Source: Patagioenas fasciata
Taxonomy: Eukaryota; Chordata; Aves; Columbiformes; Columbidae
Assembly: GCF_037038585.1 (NCBI RefSeq)
Contig: NC_092521.1
Span: 75,996,398-76,060,397 of the forward strand
Direction: 5' to 3'
DNA: 64,000 nucleotides
This document shows positions 21,001 to 36,000 of this stretch, piece after piece. The position numbers and the translations under genes are program-made. The notes under the pieces were generated by a model. It ran no database searches, was not told where the DNA came from, and saw nothing but the letters and a program-made list of their open reading frames with translations. How positions within the stretch are numbered: position 1 is the stretch's first letter; each line of letters opens with the position of its first letter.

Positions 21001-24000
21001 GGGTACTCTTTGATTAAAAACTAATACTCAGGTTGAAGGTGGTGCTACAGTGGTGAAAAGATACCATTTTCTTATTTTAAAGTCATAGCATGTATTCAGG
21101 CTGATCTCAGAAATAATTGGTCAGAATCTAATATCTATGCTTTACATTTTCTGTAAATAGAAAAAAAGTAAATTTTGCTTTTGAACAGCAAATTGAAAAA
21201 GCTGAATCTACTGATCTGGGATTCAGTGGCAGATTGAAGATTATAACCCAGATTTCAGGTATAAAGCTGGATAATTGTCTTGAGCAGGTCTGTTTTTTTT
21301 TGCCTTTGGCACTATTTTTGGCATGATTTGATAGTCCTTGTCAATAAGGATGCCCCATGTATCATACTTGTAAAACCTAACGTGACTTTACAGTGCATAT
21401 CCTTTTCTAGTATCTCACCTTGCAACAACCGTAGGTATTTTTTTGCCACGCACAGATGAAGTTGGCTTGTTTTGAAATGCATCAACTTAAGGTTTAGATA
21501 TTGCCAAAAAGAGTCTCCCTGCCATTTAAAGAGGGCTGGGTACACGGTCTCTCTAGTTACTTTTATGATCTGTGTCCTGGGCTGTTGAGTCTTGGGAGTG
21601 AATTAACAAGCTGCTGCTTATTAGTAGCAGAGCAGTAATGGTCTGCATCTTAAGGCCTTGTGACAAGTGTAACTTAAATCTTGATCTCACTATGCCTTGA
21701 ACTTGACTTGCAGGGAATATGAGTGTAGACAGTTATCACAGTCCAGCTGATACACAATAACTTGATATGGTCCATGCTGTTAATCATCATGTCAAAATTT
21801 TGAGAGAATGATAAAACATCTGACTGCTGGTCTGACTGTTGGTCTCAAGTGATTCTTCTGTCTCCTTTTTTTGTTTAAATAGGAAATCTTCAGATTAACC
21901 AATATTCTCTTATTGGTGGAATAATTCCTTTCTATTTGACAGAGTATCATTATGGTATCTCACACCTGTTTTCATTTTTGTCTGCATTGATCTCAAGTGC
22001 AGCTTGCTGACAATAGTAATGGAGAAGCGAGGGCTATGGTCTGATCTTCAAGTGACAGCCTTTGACAGAGGTGGTCTGGAATTATTCTTGGTGCACACTA
22101 GCAATTCTTGGGGCACATTTTCACCTGTGTAGAAGCATTGCGGCATAACATGATGCTGTTTTGTAGTGCGGAGTTTGCTGATTAGTTCTAAATTTTACTG
22201 TCATTTTAAAAATTGCTCTGATAAATTGCCTGTAATAATAGCACCATTTGCATCTCAAAACCTTAATCTGTAAATCCCCAATGATGTTTTTAAATAACTT
22301 CTGTTTTTACTTCTTATGTCTGTTCCGTATACCTAGTAATCCTTTAATTAGGTGGGAGTTTTTTGGGTTTTAACATAAATGCCATTCTCTAAATGGCTGT
22401 TTTCAAGGCAGCTCTTGAAAAGGGGAACAGCTAGCTGCATTTGGTAGTAGTTTAGGCCTATTAGAATGTGCAAGTCTACTGACTTTTTATTCTTGAATAT
22501 ATGCCTGTTACTGCTTGGATGTGATTTTTAAAAACGTAGAGCAAAATACTCCATGCGTGTGGAAGGTTCATATATGGAAGGTTCATATTTTTCTTTATTG
22601 TTTTGAATTGTTTCCTGAGATTGTTTAAAAAAAAAATGTACCAACACTAATTCCTGTGTGTCATAGTAAGCTTTCATTCACTGATTTGCATTTTTAGTGT
22701 AAGTTTTTGTGTCCTCTTTTTCAGAACCCACATCCGTCCTCACTGATTTCGGAGGGAACAGCCTTTGAAGTTTCAGTTACCAGAGCAGTTCGGCTCACTA
22801 GAGAAGACGCAATAAAAACTGCATTGCTCTTAGAACTTGATATCGCTGTAAGTTAGTGATGGCTTTTTCTTTAGTGGGCTAAAATAAAGGGTGAAATTCA
22901 TGTGTGTCATGTATATAAGTATGGGGAAAATTATTTATTTGATTGTTTAAAAAGAAAAAATAATTTCCAATGCAACAGGATGTCAGCTTAGTCTGACCCA
23001 TTTTGTAAATGCGAAGCTCGATTTGTTCACTTAAAGATATGACTCCATGAAAGTCAAAATAGAAGTATATTGTCAAAATAATTTTTTTGTTGTTTCATCA
23101 ATATTGTATTGACTGTAATACCTTTTTGAAGGGAATTTACAGTGGAGAAGGACAGGCAGGGAATATTGAAAATGAATAATCTTTCAGTTTGTAAGTGTAC
23201 AACTTAAGAAATATTCAGAAACTCTATAGTTAATTGTGACTATTCCTGTGGTAGGTAATCTACCCAAGTAATAATTTGACTAGTATGATCATGTGATAAG
23301 AATTGTTGACTCTCAAGCACTGTTTCTACCTCTGGCATTCATTCACTCTGACTTGTTAACATACTAAAACTGTCAACCTCTGTTACTCTAGATGTAAAAG
23401 CTGGTTTAGTTTATTCAGGGAAGATGGTATTTTGTATACTAGTTTGAAGATGAAAGGCAGAGAGTGCTCCATAATACTTTATAAGAAATCTTTGAAAGCA
23501 AGATACATTGCTTTGGGTCTGTTTTCTGTATCTATAGAATGATACCTTTGGGATATTGTGATTTTGGCACTAACTTGTATTGGACACTATTAACCTAATC
23601 TATACCAATTTCCATGGACATCTTTAAATCTCAGTTATAGAGTTTATTAAGTTTTGAACAAGTGAGTCTCTGAGATGTTGGGGTTCTTTTTGCATATATT
23701 TGTATGTATACATGCATCCTGTCATCAGCACGCACTAAAAATTTGAACATTTTGTGCCTTTTTTTCCTCACATACTCAACAACCTGGGTATGCAGGTCAC
23801 CTCACCTGATGCATAAGGGAAACATAATGACACAAGTATAATTCTGTATGTTTCTATAACAGGCAGATGCTTGAGTAGAGTTTTAGCAGCTGCCACAAGA
23901 ACCGTAGACAACTAACTAGAATCTAGGGCTTAAGGTGTGAGATACCTTTTGATTTTTACTGTGCTTTCCCTTGCTGTCTATCTTCTTTTCCTCCAGAAAA

Positions 24001-27000
24001 TGGAAACAGATAGGGTCATTTCAGTTATAGTACATCAAATGTTTTAACCAGCAAATTTTCTTTTAGTGATAATGTATCTTTATACAAAATAGCGTTCATT
24101 ATGAGGACTTAGGTCTCTCTTCTTCTCAAACCAGAAAACAAAGTACATCAGTAGTGAATGACCTGGGCTGATTATGTAACACATCCTCTCAATACATATA
24201 TATTTTCCTTTTGCTTATGCTGTTCAGCAGTTCTTCTTAAAGAGTGTCCAAATATTTAAATCAGATAAGGAAGGATTTTTCCAATTAGGGAGGTTGAACC
24301 TGAAAAGGAAACATGAATATTTGGTTTCTAGATCTAAAGAGGGAAGTGTTAGGACAGAGTAAAAGAACATATGACATAATGTGACTGCAACAGTAGGAAG
24401 ATCGCTGTTGGCCTTGGTTTATGATACAATTTAATGGAAATTATATCATATTTTAAACCAGGATACAATGTTCGACTACCAACCTGGAGATGCCTTCTGT
24501 GTAATATGTCCCAACAATGTCAGCGAGGTGGAAGAACTTCTTCAAATCTTGGGACTTTCTGAAAAAGGAGATTACTTTGTTTGTGTAAAGGTTAAGCAGG
24601 GCGCTAAAAAGAAAGGTACGGTGTGATGTGCTGGTCATGAACAAATACACCTTTCTGTGTTGGGAGTAGTTGGTATGCATATTTTTGAACACTTTTATCT
24701 TTAGTATTGGGGCATTTCATGGGGGCATGTTGGAAGTAACAGATGTGTTAAAAAAAGAGAGGACACATAAAATGCTGCTGCTGGTTTTACTGTAGATGCG
24801 TTAGCTTCTGACTGGGAACTTGTACCTGGCATTGCCGTTCATCCACCTCATTCTTCCTCTGTGCTCTTTTGTGTTTACGACAATGAGTCTTTAATCATGT
24901 AACCTAACAATCCCCCACTTGAAAGTAAAATCTCTGTGCACAACACTTCACATTAATCTGTTTTACATCTTAAGAGGCTGAAGCAGATGACTTAGTGCTG
25001 CTATGTGGTACCTTTTAAGGGGCTCATAGGTCTGTGTGGATCTGTTCTGCTGAGTCTTATGGTCCCACTCCTCAGAAAGGGTAGCTGCAGGTTCAAGGCA
25101 TGCCCATGTACTGCCAGCTGGACCTGTGAGAATTACTCTTCTTTTGCCTTGCAATTAGTGTTTTAGTGGTGCTGCTGAGCTGTGCCTTTAGTTTTGCAGG
25201 ATGGGGTAGGACATTTTGTTGTTCCAGTCTCCGGGTAAATTAGTTCCCATGGCAGGATTCCCTGACTCATTGAGGGCAACACATGTTGTCCCTTAAGTAT
25301 AAGATGTAAATGAACCACTCTTCTTGTGCTTGGCATGTAACTTGCTTGGTCATGAGGAGGGTTTATATGACAGGCTATGTCATAACATATGATATGGAAT
25401 GTCCAGGCTCAGCTTATCCCCATCTTTGACTCCCACTCCAGTAACTAACCTCTGTTGGGAGAGGTCACAAGTTATATTTGGTGCAGAGCCAGTATCAGTT
25501 ACAACCCAGTCCCTGGACTGGGGAAAAAAAAAGGGTGCCAGGAGAGTCCCAGCTTTATAACAATTTTCCTTTGCACCAGCGCTGCTCCTGAGCACCCTCA
25601 GAGTCAAGACCCTGTCCAAGGCCCAACCACTGTGTGCAAGGAAGCAACAAGAGATTGGGTGGGGGTGGTGTGGAGGGATTTCTCAAGTATGCTACTATTT
25701 ACAGATTTTACAGAATTAAGCGCATTTACAAAGGGAGCAATTAAAAAGGAAGGGTATTGTGAAGGAGGAGGCTATAGAGGACCAAAAGGATCAGATATTC
25801 ATAGGAAGGTGGGCTTGAAATTTTGGTCTCTCCTGAGAGATAGTAGGTTTTCTATGCAAATCAGATCTTTGCTACCTAGCTGCATAAAATTTGATTTTCT
25901 CTCTAAGTTGAGGCAATGTCAACCGCAGGTTCAAAGTGAGGGTCTCCTTGAATAGCCACAGAGATATTCTCTCCTTCCTGCCTACAGTAGTTCCCTTTCT
26001 TCTGCTATATTGATGTTGCAGGAAGACTGTAAAGCTGCCCTAACTGGGCACTTTGAGGCCATCAGTGCAGAGCACTTTCCATGTGGGACAGAGCTTGTAT
26101 AGCCAAGTGAACATAACTTAGCCTCTTAATTGTTCTTGAGTACCAAAAAGACCTGCACTTCCAAGGCAAAGTTGGTAAAATAACTGAGTGAAGCTTGGAA
26201 TATCTGTGCTCTCATCCTATGTGTAAATAAACTAGGCTACTGCATCTGTGGCTGCCTAATGTAGCACTAATTGGGGAAAAACGTGATATTGGGCATTATT
26301 TATACAGCATTTTGCCAAATGGCATGACTGTCTGTGAGTCTTAATGAATGATAGTGGAAAGGAAGATAATAGCGCTGATTGCAGCACAGAGAATCAAAGT
26401 TCTTTGTTCTGCTCTTGAGCCTTTTGCATGACCAGAGCAAGTAATTTTTCACATTTGCCTTGGATACTTGGCCAGGACTTAGCAAGTTGCTGCTGACCCA
26501 CTGATCTCCAATCATAGCTTGTACGCTGACTTCCATCCACTGCAGTTATGAAGTTAAATGGTTTAGTATCAAACCCAAATTAATTTATTTGGTGCTGTGC
26601 TGGTTAGCAGAGACTTACTATGTTACTAAAACTTAACCACTTACTGTTTCCAATCTGAACCAAAGAATTGAGCTCCGTAATGCAGCTTTGCAAATCCCAG
26701 CAATGTTCCAGAGCTGCTTTCCTTTTGAGTTGGCTGTCTCGTAACTGCATTCACATTTCCAAGGAATTGATGGTAACTCTTGTGGTTGTGGGTTTACTGA
26801 AAGAAGAGAGCTAATGTCCAACATTGATACTTCATTGGAAAACTGTCTTGCTGCTTAATTAATGATTTCCACTAATCAGCTGGAGCTCGCCATTTTAGGA
26901 TATTAATAGATGCACATGTGTGGTTTGTTTTTTTTTTTTTCTCCCACTAAATTAGGAGCAGCTATTCCACAACACATCCCTGCAAGAAGCACCGTGAAGT

Positions 27001-30000
27001 TCATTCTAACCTGGTGTCTGGAAATAAGAGCAATTCCTAAAAAGGTACTTATGTGTTTGTTCTTTCAAAGTGAAATCCTTAATGATTCTATGCTGTAGGG
27101 GCTCTTACAGATCTATCCTTGCTTCGTGTGTAGTTACTGCATTTCTTCAATAAGAATTGTTAGTTTGTATGCTGCTGTTTGTACTTTGTTGTGAGAAATT
27201 TAACTTCTAGTACGTTATCTGGAAAACTCAGATGCTGAAATCTGTATTCCTGTTCTGCAGTACCTTGTTTCATAGCTAGTCTGGAACTAAATAGAAAAGT
27301 GCTAGATATTTGGTGCCAGATAACTGGAAAGCTGACTGAACCTGGTCGTAGGCATTTTAGTGAAATAGTTCTTTCTAATTAGAGGGACCCACGTTTTGTC
27401 ACTGAAAATGCACATGTTGCTCTCTGCAAACATATAGTGTCTTTTAAATTATTTTAAAGCTTTTCTTTAGCATTTCAGTAATCCGACAGAATTCAAAGGA
27501 AGATTTTTGCTGGTGTAGTGAATGTTATTTTCCTTGCACTCTATGCCTGCAAAAAATTGGAAGCTTGCAACTGGAAATGGATGTGTATTTCTGCTATTGT
27601 CAAAACACATTTTAAAGATGATAACTTTGTGTGAAAGATGAAGCTAAACTGTTGTGTTGGTTGGATCTCTGAGAGAAATCAGTTTTTGGAAGGACCTTTT
27701 CACTCAATTTAGTGGATTTCACAGCAGAAGAGAAGAGAATCTTCCAATTGTTTCAACCTTTTCAAAACTACATTTAACAATTTCAAAAATTTATCTCAAC
27801 AATAAGAGTAGACAGAGAGTACTGGCTGGGGAATATCGGCCAAGCCAGGTTTTATAACCTCTCTGCTTTATTACCTGTTCAGTGTAGAATGTGCTTTATG
27901 TAACTCCCTACTCAAAACTATTGTCTGAAAGCTTAGTGTTTGAGCACACTCGAATTATTTTCTGAGTATTCTTTTGTGTAGAATATGTCCTCTGATTGTA
28001 CTTGCTGTGTTGGATCACTTTTATGCACTGTATCTGTTTCTGCCTTGCTTTTGAAAAAAGTCTTGTATCTATTTACATCTTATTTTTACTTTGTCTTACA
28101 ATGCTCAGTTTAATTTTCCCTTAAGAAAAGCTTGCAGTACCATTATGTAGGCATAAAGTATGGAATAAAACACCACAGCGACATTTGCATGACTCATTAA
28201 ATACCCTACTTTATTTACAGTAATACTCCTCCTAAGATATTTTATTATTCCTTTCCCAGCTTCTGTAACTTAGCAAATGGCGTTTTGTCTTGATTTAATT
28301 TGTGTTATGGGGCTTTTTACTCAACTAAAGTATACATACATAAATAAGAAAGCCTTTCATAAATTTGAGATTTATCAGGGAATGGGTTGTGCCTGTTTGT
28401 CTCTCCCTGACTCAGGCTAAGTAGGATTTTCTGACCTGCTGGCTTGTCCCAGACATTAGAGGAGCAGCCAAAAAAACCCCAAACCACAACAAAACAAAGC
28501 AAACAAACAAACAAACAAAAACCACAACAACAACAAAAGTAAATTTTTCATTGTAGGCAAAAGTGTGCAAGGGAAAATAAATTGTATTATCCATTAACCT
28601 GCTAGGTGACTGCTTCCTGTCCCCAGGTAACCCAAATGTTTCCCAGTATTGTGACAATTTTCCCCAATTGACAGGTTTTTTTCATCTTCCACTCTTATTT
28701 CCTTCCCTGCAGGCATTTCTGCGAGCTCTTGTAGAATGTACCAGTGATGTGGGAGAAAAACGGAGGCTTCAAGAGCTTTGCAGCAGACAAGGAGCTTCTG
28801 ATTATACACGCTTTATTAGAGAGTCTGATGTTTGCTTGCTGGATTTACTTCATGCTTTTCCAAGCTGCAAGCCTTCACTTAACCTGTTAATTGGTAAGTG
28901 ACTGATTTAGAACAAATTAGGTTTTGTTTCTGAAAATACATTAGACTAAATGTTCAGCTTCCCAAGAAAGGGGAATAACTTGCGTTAACAGCCTTAGACA
29001 TATTGTAGTAGTCATAGTGATCAAACTAAAAATATTGTTGGGAAACTGAGCTCTGTTCTCCAGTGTGTAATCTTTGACCTTAATTCTGCAAACACTCAGG
29101 TGCACACCTGTGCTTCAATTGACTCTGGATTGCTCCTGTGCATAAAAAATAAGCCTAAAGTGTTTGCAGGATTAGGGTCTGTTGCTCCACTGTATCTTTT
29201 CTGGCATGTGCTGTGGCATTTTTCTGGTGTTGCTCACTTGTCAGCATTCCCCACCACACTGTTCACTTAGCGATATGTCTGTGTCCTTTTGATATGCCCA
29301 TCTCCTCAGCAAAAATGCATAGTCTGCATGCATGGGCAAATCATTCCCTGGAAGACACCGTATCTATGTATGTATATGCACATGCATACGTAGATATGTA
29401 TCACCCTCCGACACACACATTTATATTTCTCATTAACAAAATGCTCAGTAAACTCCTATCTGTGCTATTGTGGGGTTTGTTTTGTTTTGCTTTTTAAGTT
29501 GGGATTTCAAAATTTGCATATGTATTCACAGTTGTTTGAAATTGAACTGGCACATCTGCTTCTAGGATGTTATGTATAGGAAACTTTCAATCAAGCAATT
29601 CCTATTCTGAGAACTTTTGAGCTCCATAAAGCAATCTTAGATGAAAGGTAGGGAAAAATTAATTTCAAGCTTCACCTTGTCCACTAGCTACTGACATCTC
29701 TTCTGTGCACCATACAGTTGTGTATAACTGACAAAGAACCCCATAAATTAAGTTTTGACGCCTCATTTTATGCTATCTCTAACAGATGTTCCACAAAATC
29801 CAAAAAGCATGCAAGATAGAGTGTAGTCTTAATAGCTTATTTCTGAGACACAAACACTGAATGTTAATAGAGTAAAATTATAGTTAAATTGTAATATGCT
29901 TGTAATTTGTTGTAATGTACACACATATGATATTTTCATTTTGGTTGGGGTGAATCAATAAGTGATGCTTTTATTTTTTTTCTTTTAATTTTTCAGAACA

Positions 30001-33000
30001 TCTTCCTAAACTACAAGCCAGATCCTATTCAGTGTCAAGGTAATGAAATATTCAAATTATATCTTTTTGCTAATTTAGGTATGCTCTTTTCTCAAGAGTG
30101 TGTGTGTGTAATGATCTTAAGAAAAAAGAGAGGAATGAAGGATTATACCTGAGGAAAAAGTGGTGTATCCCTGTTGCAAAAAAACCCCATTGTTTGAATA
30201 TTTCAAACAACATCGTTTTGCATGACTTCTATAGCATTCTCAAGAACAGGCTCACACACATGTGAATCTGATAGAGAGGAACTCAAATTCCTTTCTCTAG
30301 GCACTGCCCACTGAGTCCAACCTTAAGACATTTTCTAATCATATGAGAGTGTCATACAATTAAGTGAACACTGAGAATCTTGAGTCAAGTGAAGTGGTTT
30401 GGGCTGGAAATGGACCTGCTCTAAGTTTGTGCATCTATCTCTCAAAGTTTTGGGTTTTTTTAAATACTTTTATCTTTACAGTTCAAACTTGTATCAGCCA
30501 GGAAGACTGTGTTTTTTGTTCAATATTGTGGAGTTTCCTACCTGTCCTGCTAGACCAGTCTCACGGAAAGGAGTGTGTACAGGCTGGCTTGCTGAATTAG
30601 TTGCACCTCTACTCCACCCCAATAAAAACACTTCGGATGCAAAAGCAGAGAACCCTTCAACTGAAAAGGTATTATTATATCTAAGCTCCCTTAACTGTTA
30701 AATTTATATGCTTGAAACAACTGCAGGTTTCTTTGTTCACCGCTCTGATGCAATTCAGGTGTTTCGGCATATGCATCTTCATTTTGCAGTTCTACCCTAC
30801 TTGTAAGTTTGTAACATGTTTGGAATTTCATTGCTAAGTTGCTGAAGTCAGGTATACCTAGATAAAGTAAAACATGAGTAGCGAAAGTTCGCATTGCTGA
30901 GAGGCCAGAGTAATTTTCCACCCTGTTGTAGTCTTAAGTGAATCTTGGAAGATGTTTTCGTGGACTGAAATGCCACTGCAATTATATGATTATGGGTGTT
31001 AGTGCTGTAGGAGAGCAGCATTGGGTCACTTCTGGGACAGGGTGGCAGATTATAGGGGAAAAATGATAAATCTCTTAATGCTTGTTAGGTCTCACACAGT
31101 TTGCAAAGGCCAAATTGTTGAATGTGACACAGAGGACAACCTTCTGTGATATTTCTGATGTGCATCAAAGATGGTTTGGCATAGTGGGTGCTATTAGGAG
31201 AAGGTACTTTTTTTTACACAAATAGAAACATAGCATCATTTCGGTTGGAAGAGACCCTCAGGATCATCAAGTCCAACCATAACCTAACTCTTTACACTAA
31301 ACCATGTCCCTAAGAATCTCTTCTAAATGCTTTCTAAACACGTCCAGGGATGGTGACTCAACCACTTCCCTGGGCAGCCTGTTCCAATGCCTGACAATCC
31401 TTTCTGGGAAGAATTTGTTTCCTAATACCCAATCTAAACCTCCCCTGGCACAACTCGAGGCCATTTCGTCTTGTCCTATCACTTGTTGCTTGAGAGAAGA
31501 GACCAACCGCCTCCATGCTACAACCTCCTTTCAGGTAGTTGTAGACAGTGATGAGGTCTCCCCTCAACCTCCTTTTCTCCAGGCTAAGCAGCCCCAGTTC
31601 CCTCAGCCACTCCTCATCAGACTTGTGCTCCAGTTTCTTTCGTGGCAGAGCATTTATGTAATTAATCTGTCTCAAAGTTATTACCTGTGAGGTAATTATT
31701 AAAAATTCTACTATATAATTAACATGACAAAAGAACTACTGTCAGTCTAATCTATATTTGATTAAGAAAATGGAAACAAGTATAGAATTTCGTTACAAGA
31801 AAACTGCTGATAATTGAGGGTGTTGGTCTGGCAAATTGGAAAGAAAACCCATACAAGTTATCTTAACTTTTTAAAACTAACTGAAAACCCAAACTGAGTA
31901 ATATGTGCATCATATATATTATTCCAGTATTCACATCTGCTTTTTATTTAAAGTACCATTGATTTACAATGTATTAAAGATCTAACATGAAAAGGAAGTG
32001 GAGTAAAAAGAAAAAAAATTATTACAAAATGAGACTGAATAAAGTTCAGAACTATTTGCATCCACTCTGTAAGCCAGAATTCAGCATACATAAATATGCA
32101 GCCATACACATAGATTGCAGAAATTTGTAGAATAAGAAAATAGATGAGTGCGATCTTATGCAAAATTACCTGAGATTAATTGGAAACACTTTACAATATA
32201 AATGTGTTTACCATTTGCAGTACTTTTTAAAGGAATGACCAGTTTGGTATCGTTAATAGAGGAAATAACCTCCTAACTCAAGTGTGGTTTGAAGTAGTAA
32301 GTATCACAGAAATACAAATATTTCCCTCGGAGCAAGAATTATACCATTTTTTTATCATCATCAAACCAGAAAAATAATCCTGTTTAATATTATAGTATCT
32401 ATAATGAATTAAGTTATAAAAAATAAGTAGTGTTAAACCACTTAGGTTTACAGAGCAAAGTTTAAATAGCTTAGTCTAGTGCTTCATTCCTTTCTTAAAC
32501 TTGAAAGTAAATTCAAATCCTTTCATAATTAACATGCAAAATCAGTTGGAGGTTTGCTTATGACTTTAGTGGATGAAGCTCTGCTATGGCTGCTGCTGAG
32601 ACTTGAAGAGTTTTTTAAAAAATTAAAAATAGTCATCTCTTGTTTTCTATACATTATGTTAGCCATGCCTCAGACAATAGTTGTGGAGCTCCTATGAAAA
32701 TCATATTTAGACTTCCTTTCAGACACAAATCTGAAGATCAGAATTAGAGTTTATTAGTGGAATGATATAGAGCAGTTTCCAAGGTCTTTGAGCAGTTATC
32801 TGCCTCCTCTCACCCCTATGCATTTTTGGAGATCATGTAAAACTTCCATGAAAATTAAGAATGCAAGCCCAGTATCAGTAGGCTTTAATTCGCTATAAAC
32901 AAATTCTCACCTCTACTGGAATATTTTTAGATGTCCACAATGTAAAAAAATGTTGAGTAATAGCAATAAGCTTCACTTCCTTTTGTGTACCAACACCAGT

Positions 33001-36000
33001 TCAATACATTTTGTGAATCAGTATTCCCCAAATTTATGGTGCGGTCAGCTTTCATACTCAGAAACTCGCATTTGTGTGGTTTTGCATAGTTTTTCTCCAG
33101 ATTGATCAATAGGCCTGTGAGTATGGTGTGGATTTTTTTCAGGAGCTCATGTGAAGTTTTATTCCACATGTCTGTATGACCTTAAAAATAAATTCTGAAG
33201 GTCAGCATTTCGAAGAGTATTTGGACGCATACACTATGTAAATATCCTGAAAGTTCTAAAACATTCATCACATTTTCACTGCTTAAGAATATTCTTCAGT
33301 TTTATCCTATCTAATTTCATTTCAGATATCTATATTTGTGCGTCCAAACAATACTTTCCACTTACCTGCAGACCCATCTGTCCCGTTCATGATGGTTGGT
33401 CCAGGAACAGGAATTTCACCATTTATTGGTTTTCTACAACACAGGTATGTACCAAATTGTTACCTGGAAAGCAGCCTTTTTCTGTTGAGGAAAATAACAG
33501 CCTCAGGTTTTGAGTACAAATATAGTTAATATTTTTTTCCTTTTATTCTTTCTTTTTCTAGTGGAAGTCTGTTGATTAGAAAATCTTATTAATTTAAACA
33601 AGCAGTGCTTGTCTATTTATTTGTTTTTCAAATGAGTAAGATCTACACTTCCATCTGACTGTATGTAGTATCCATAGGGGATCTGTAAGGAATTGGGTGA
33701 CTTGCAGAAATAGTAATAAGAAACTAAATATTTTATCCGTGTGTTGCTGGTGGAAGCCCTGTAAGTGCTTGGTACTTTTTAGAAACAGTGTTGATTAGCT
33801 GAACTTTAATATTCAAAACCATTTCCCTTCAGAAATGGCATCTATATTAAAAGCCTTGGCATGCTAAATGTCAAGCTTTCTCTGGCATTCACCTATTTCT
33901 GTGTGTTTACAACATTTTCCTGTTTTAAGATCAGGACCTTGGCACCTGAAACCTCAGCCGGGCAGAAATCTTGGGGTTTGTGGGTTTGTATTTGAGGGAA
34001 GGTAGATCTCTTTTTTTCTTCCCCTTCTATTCCAGCAGCATAATTTTGCAAGGCAAAGAGATGCTTCTTCAAAAAGTGACAAGTACCTCATTGCCTAGAA
34101 TGTATAAAAACATGATTATTCATAGGAAATGAAGAATGGGAAGAGTGACATATTTGAATGGGTATGGTTGCAAGTTTTTGTAGATAACCAACACGTATCA
34201 TTCCCATGTGACTCGTTTCCTCCAGCAAGATAATGGAGTTTCTTGCATCCTTTAGCTATTATTTTTAAACCATTTTGTTTGAGAGACAAGTGAAAGTTTG
34301 ACATGATGTTTCTGACTCCATCCTTTAACCAAATCATTATGTACAATCTTTACTCCTTAATTTTAACCACCAAATATGCCTTTATCTCTTGGAAGTATTT
34401 TGCATTTTCATAGCATTTCATAAGCGTGTGATCGAAGAAAACAAAATCTCTCTTGCAAAATATAACTAGAAAGTTGCAGCTAAAACTCCTATAAAGTAAC
34501 ACCTTCAGCTTTATTTCAAGAAAATGTAATAACTCTTCTGATGATGTAGTAGTAAATAGATTGTTATTCATAAAGTCTTGCAGGTTTCTACAGCTAAATG
34601 GAAAGCATGCTCATAATGCTTTCTGCAGAGTTTTCCTGGGTGTTTTTACAGGGCTTGCAATGAAGCATAAAGGGTAGTGATTTCCTTTTTCAGCAGTCAG
34701 GATTGTTTTATGAGATGTTTGGAAGTGTCAGTCTTTACTATTCCAATGTGAAACTGTGGCAAAAAAACCCCAAAACCCTTTGAAGTTGATTGATTTTGAG
34801 CTGGGCCAAAAGTGAGAACTCAAGAAAATCAGAGAAGGGTTTGGCTGTAATTTACCTTATGCCATTTCACATTTCTGCCAATACAGAGATTTATTAAACC
34901 ACTACTTTAAATGAGAGTTACGTTATAGGCATTTTAGATTATTCACTTCCTTTTTTGATCTGTTTAGGCAAAAGCTCAGAGAAGAACACACAGACTGGGA
35001 ATTTGGAGAGACATGGCTGTTTTTTGGTTGTCGGCATCAAGATCGAGACTATTTGTTCAAGCAAGTTCACTATTTAACATCAATTTTGTATTCATGAGAG
35101 AATGTGTATCCCGGAGTCATTAATAACAGTTTTTATTGCCTTTCAGAGATGAGCTCAGATGTTTTCTTGAAAATGGCACATTAACTCATCTTAAGGTCTG
35201 TTTCTCAAGAGACTCTTCAACCGCAGAAGTAGCTTCGCCTAAGTATGTGCAAGAAGTTGTCAGGCTTTATGCTAAGGAAGTTGCCAGAGTCCTGCTGCAA
35301 GAGAGAGGTTACTTCTATGTATGCGGGTGAGTACAGTGGAGATGGACTGTCTCAGAAAGAACATTGAGTCAGCAGATCTTTTCTTGAAGATGGTTTTCAG
35401 GCCACATTCATAGAATGTCCTGAGTTGGAAGGGACCCACAAGGATCATTGAGTGCAACTCCTGTCCCTGCACAGGACAACCCCACAGTTCACACCATGTG
35501 TCTGAGGGCATTGTTCAGTCTCTTCTTGAACACTGTCAGGCTTGGGGCTGTGACACCTCCCTGGGGAGCCTGTTCCAGTGCTCCACCACCCTTTGGGGGA
35601 AGAACCTTTTCCTAATGTCCAACTTAGTAAAAGTTTGAGGCTTTAGAAAGACTTAGTGCTGTCTGAAAGAAAGGACCAACATGATGCTGGAATAGCCTTT
35701 CTGGAATGCATGAATTTCATCACTATGTCCATTTTTTCCAATACAGTGTTGGAAGTGTGGCTTGTACCCACGCAGTTCCACTGGTTTCTTTACTCACTTA
35801 TTATTTGTTTTTCTTTTGTAGTATTCAATTAAACTATAGGAGGTTTCAAGCTAATGGATTTCTCTTGAGAAAATGAGATACTTGAATGCATGTGATGATA
35901 AACTGCACAGCTGTGAGATAGCAGCAGTCTTGTGCTGTGTTCCAGGCTTGGATGGGCCAGAATGATAAAGCTCCATGATGTATTTTAAAGTAGGGAGTTT

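Noticed and set aside
35061-35146. Possible U12-type (minor spliceosome) intron
   Set aside because: The 5' end GCAAGT lacks the ATATCC/GTATCC U12 donor consensus, and the acceptor has an ordinary polypyrimidine tract; it is a U2-type GC-AG intron.
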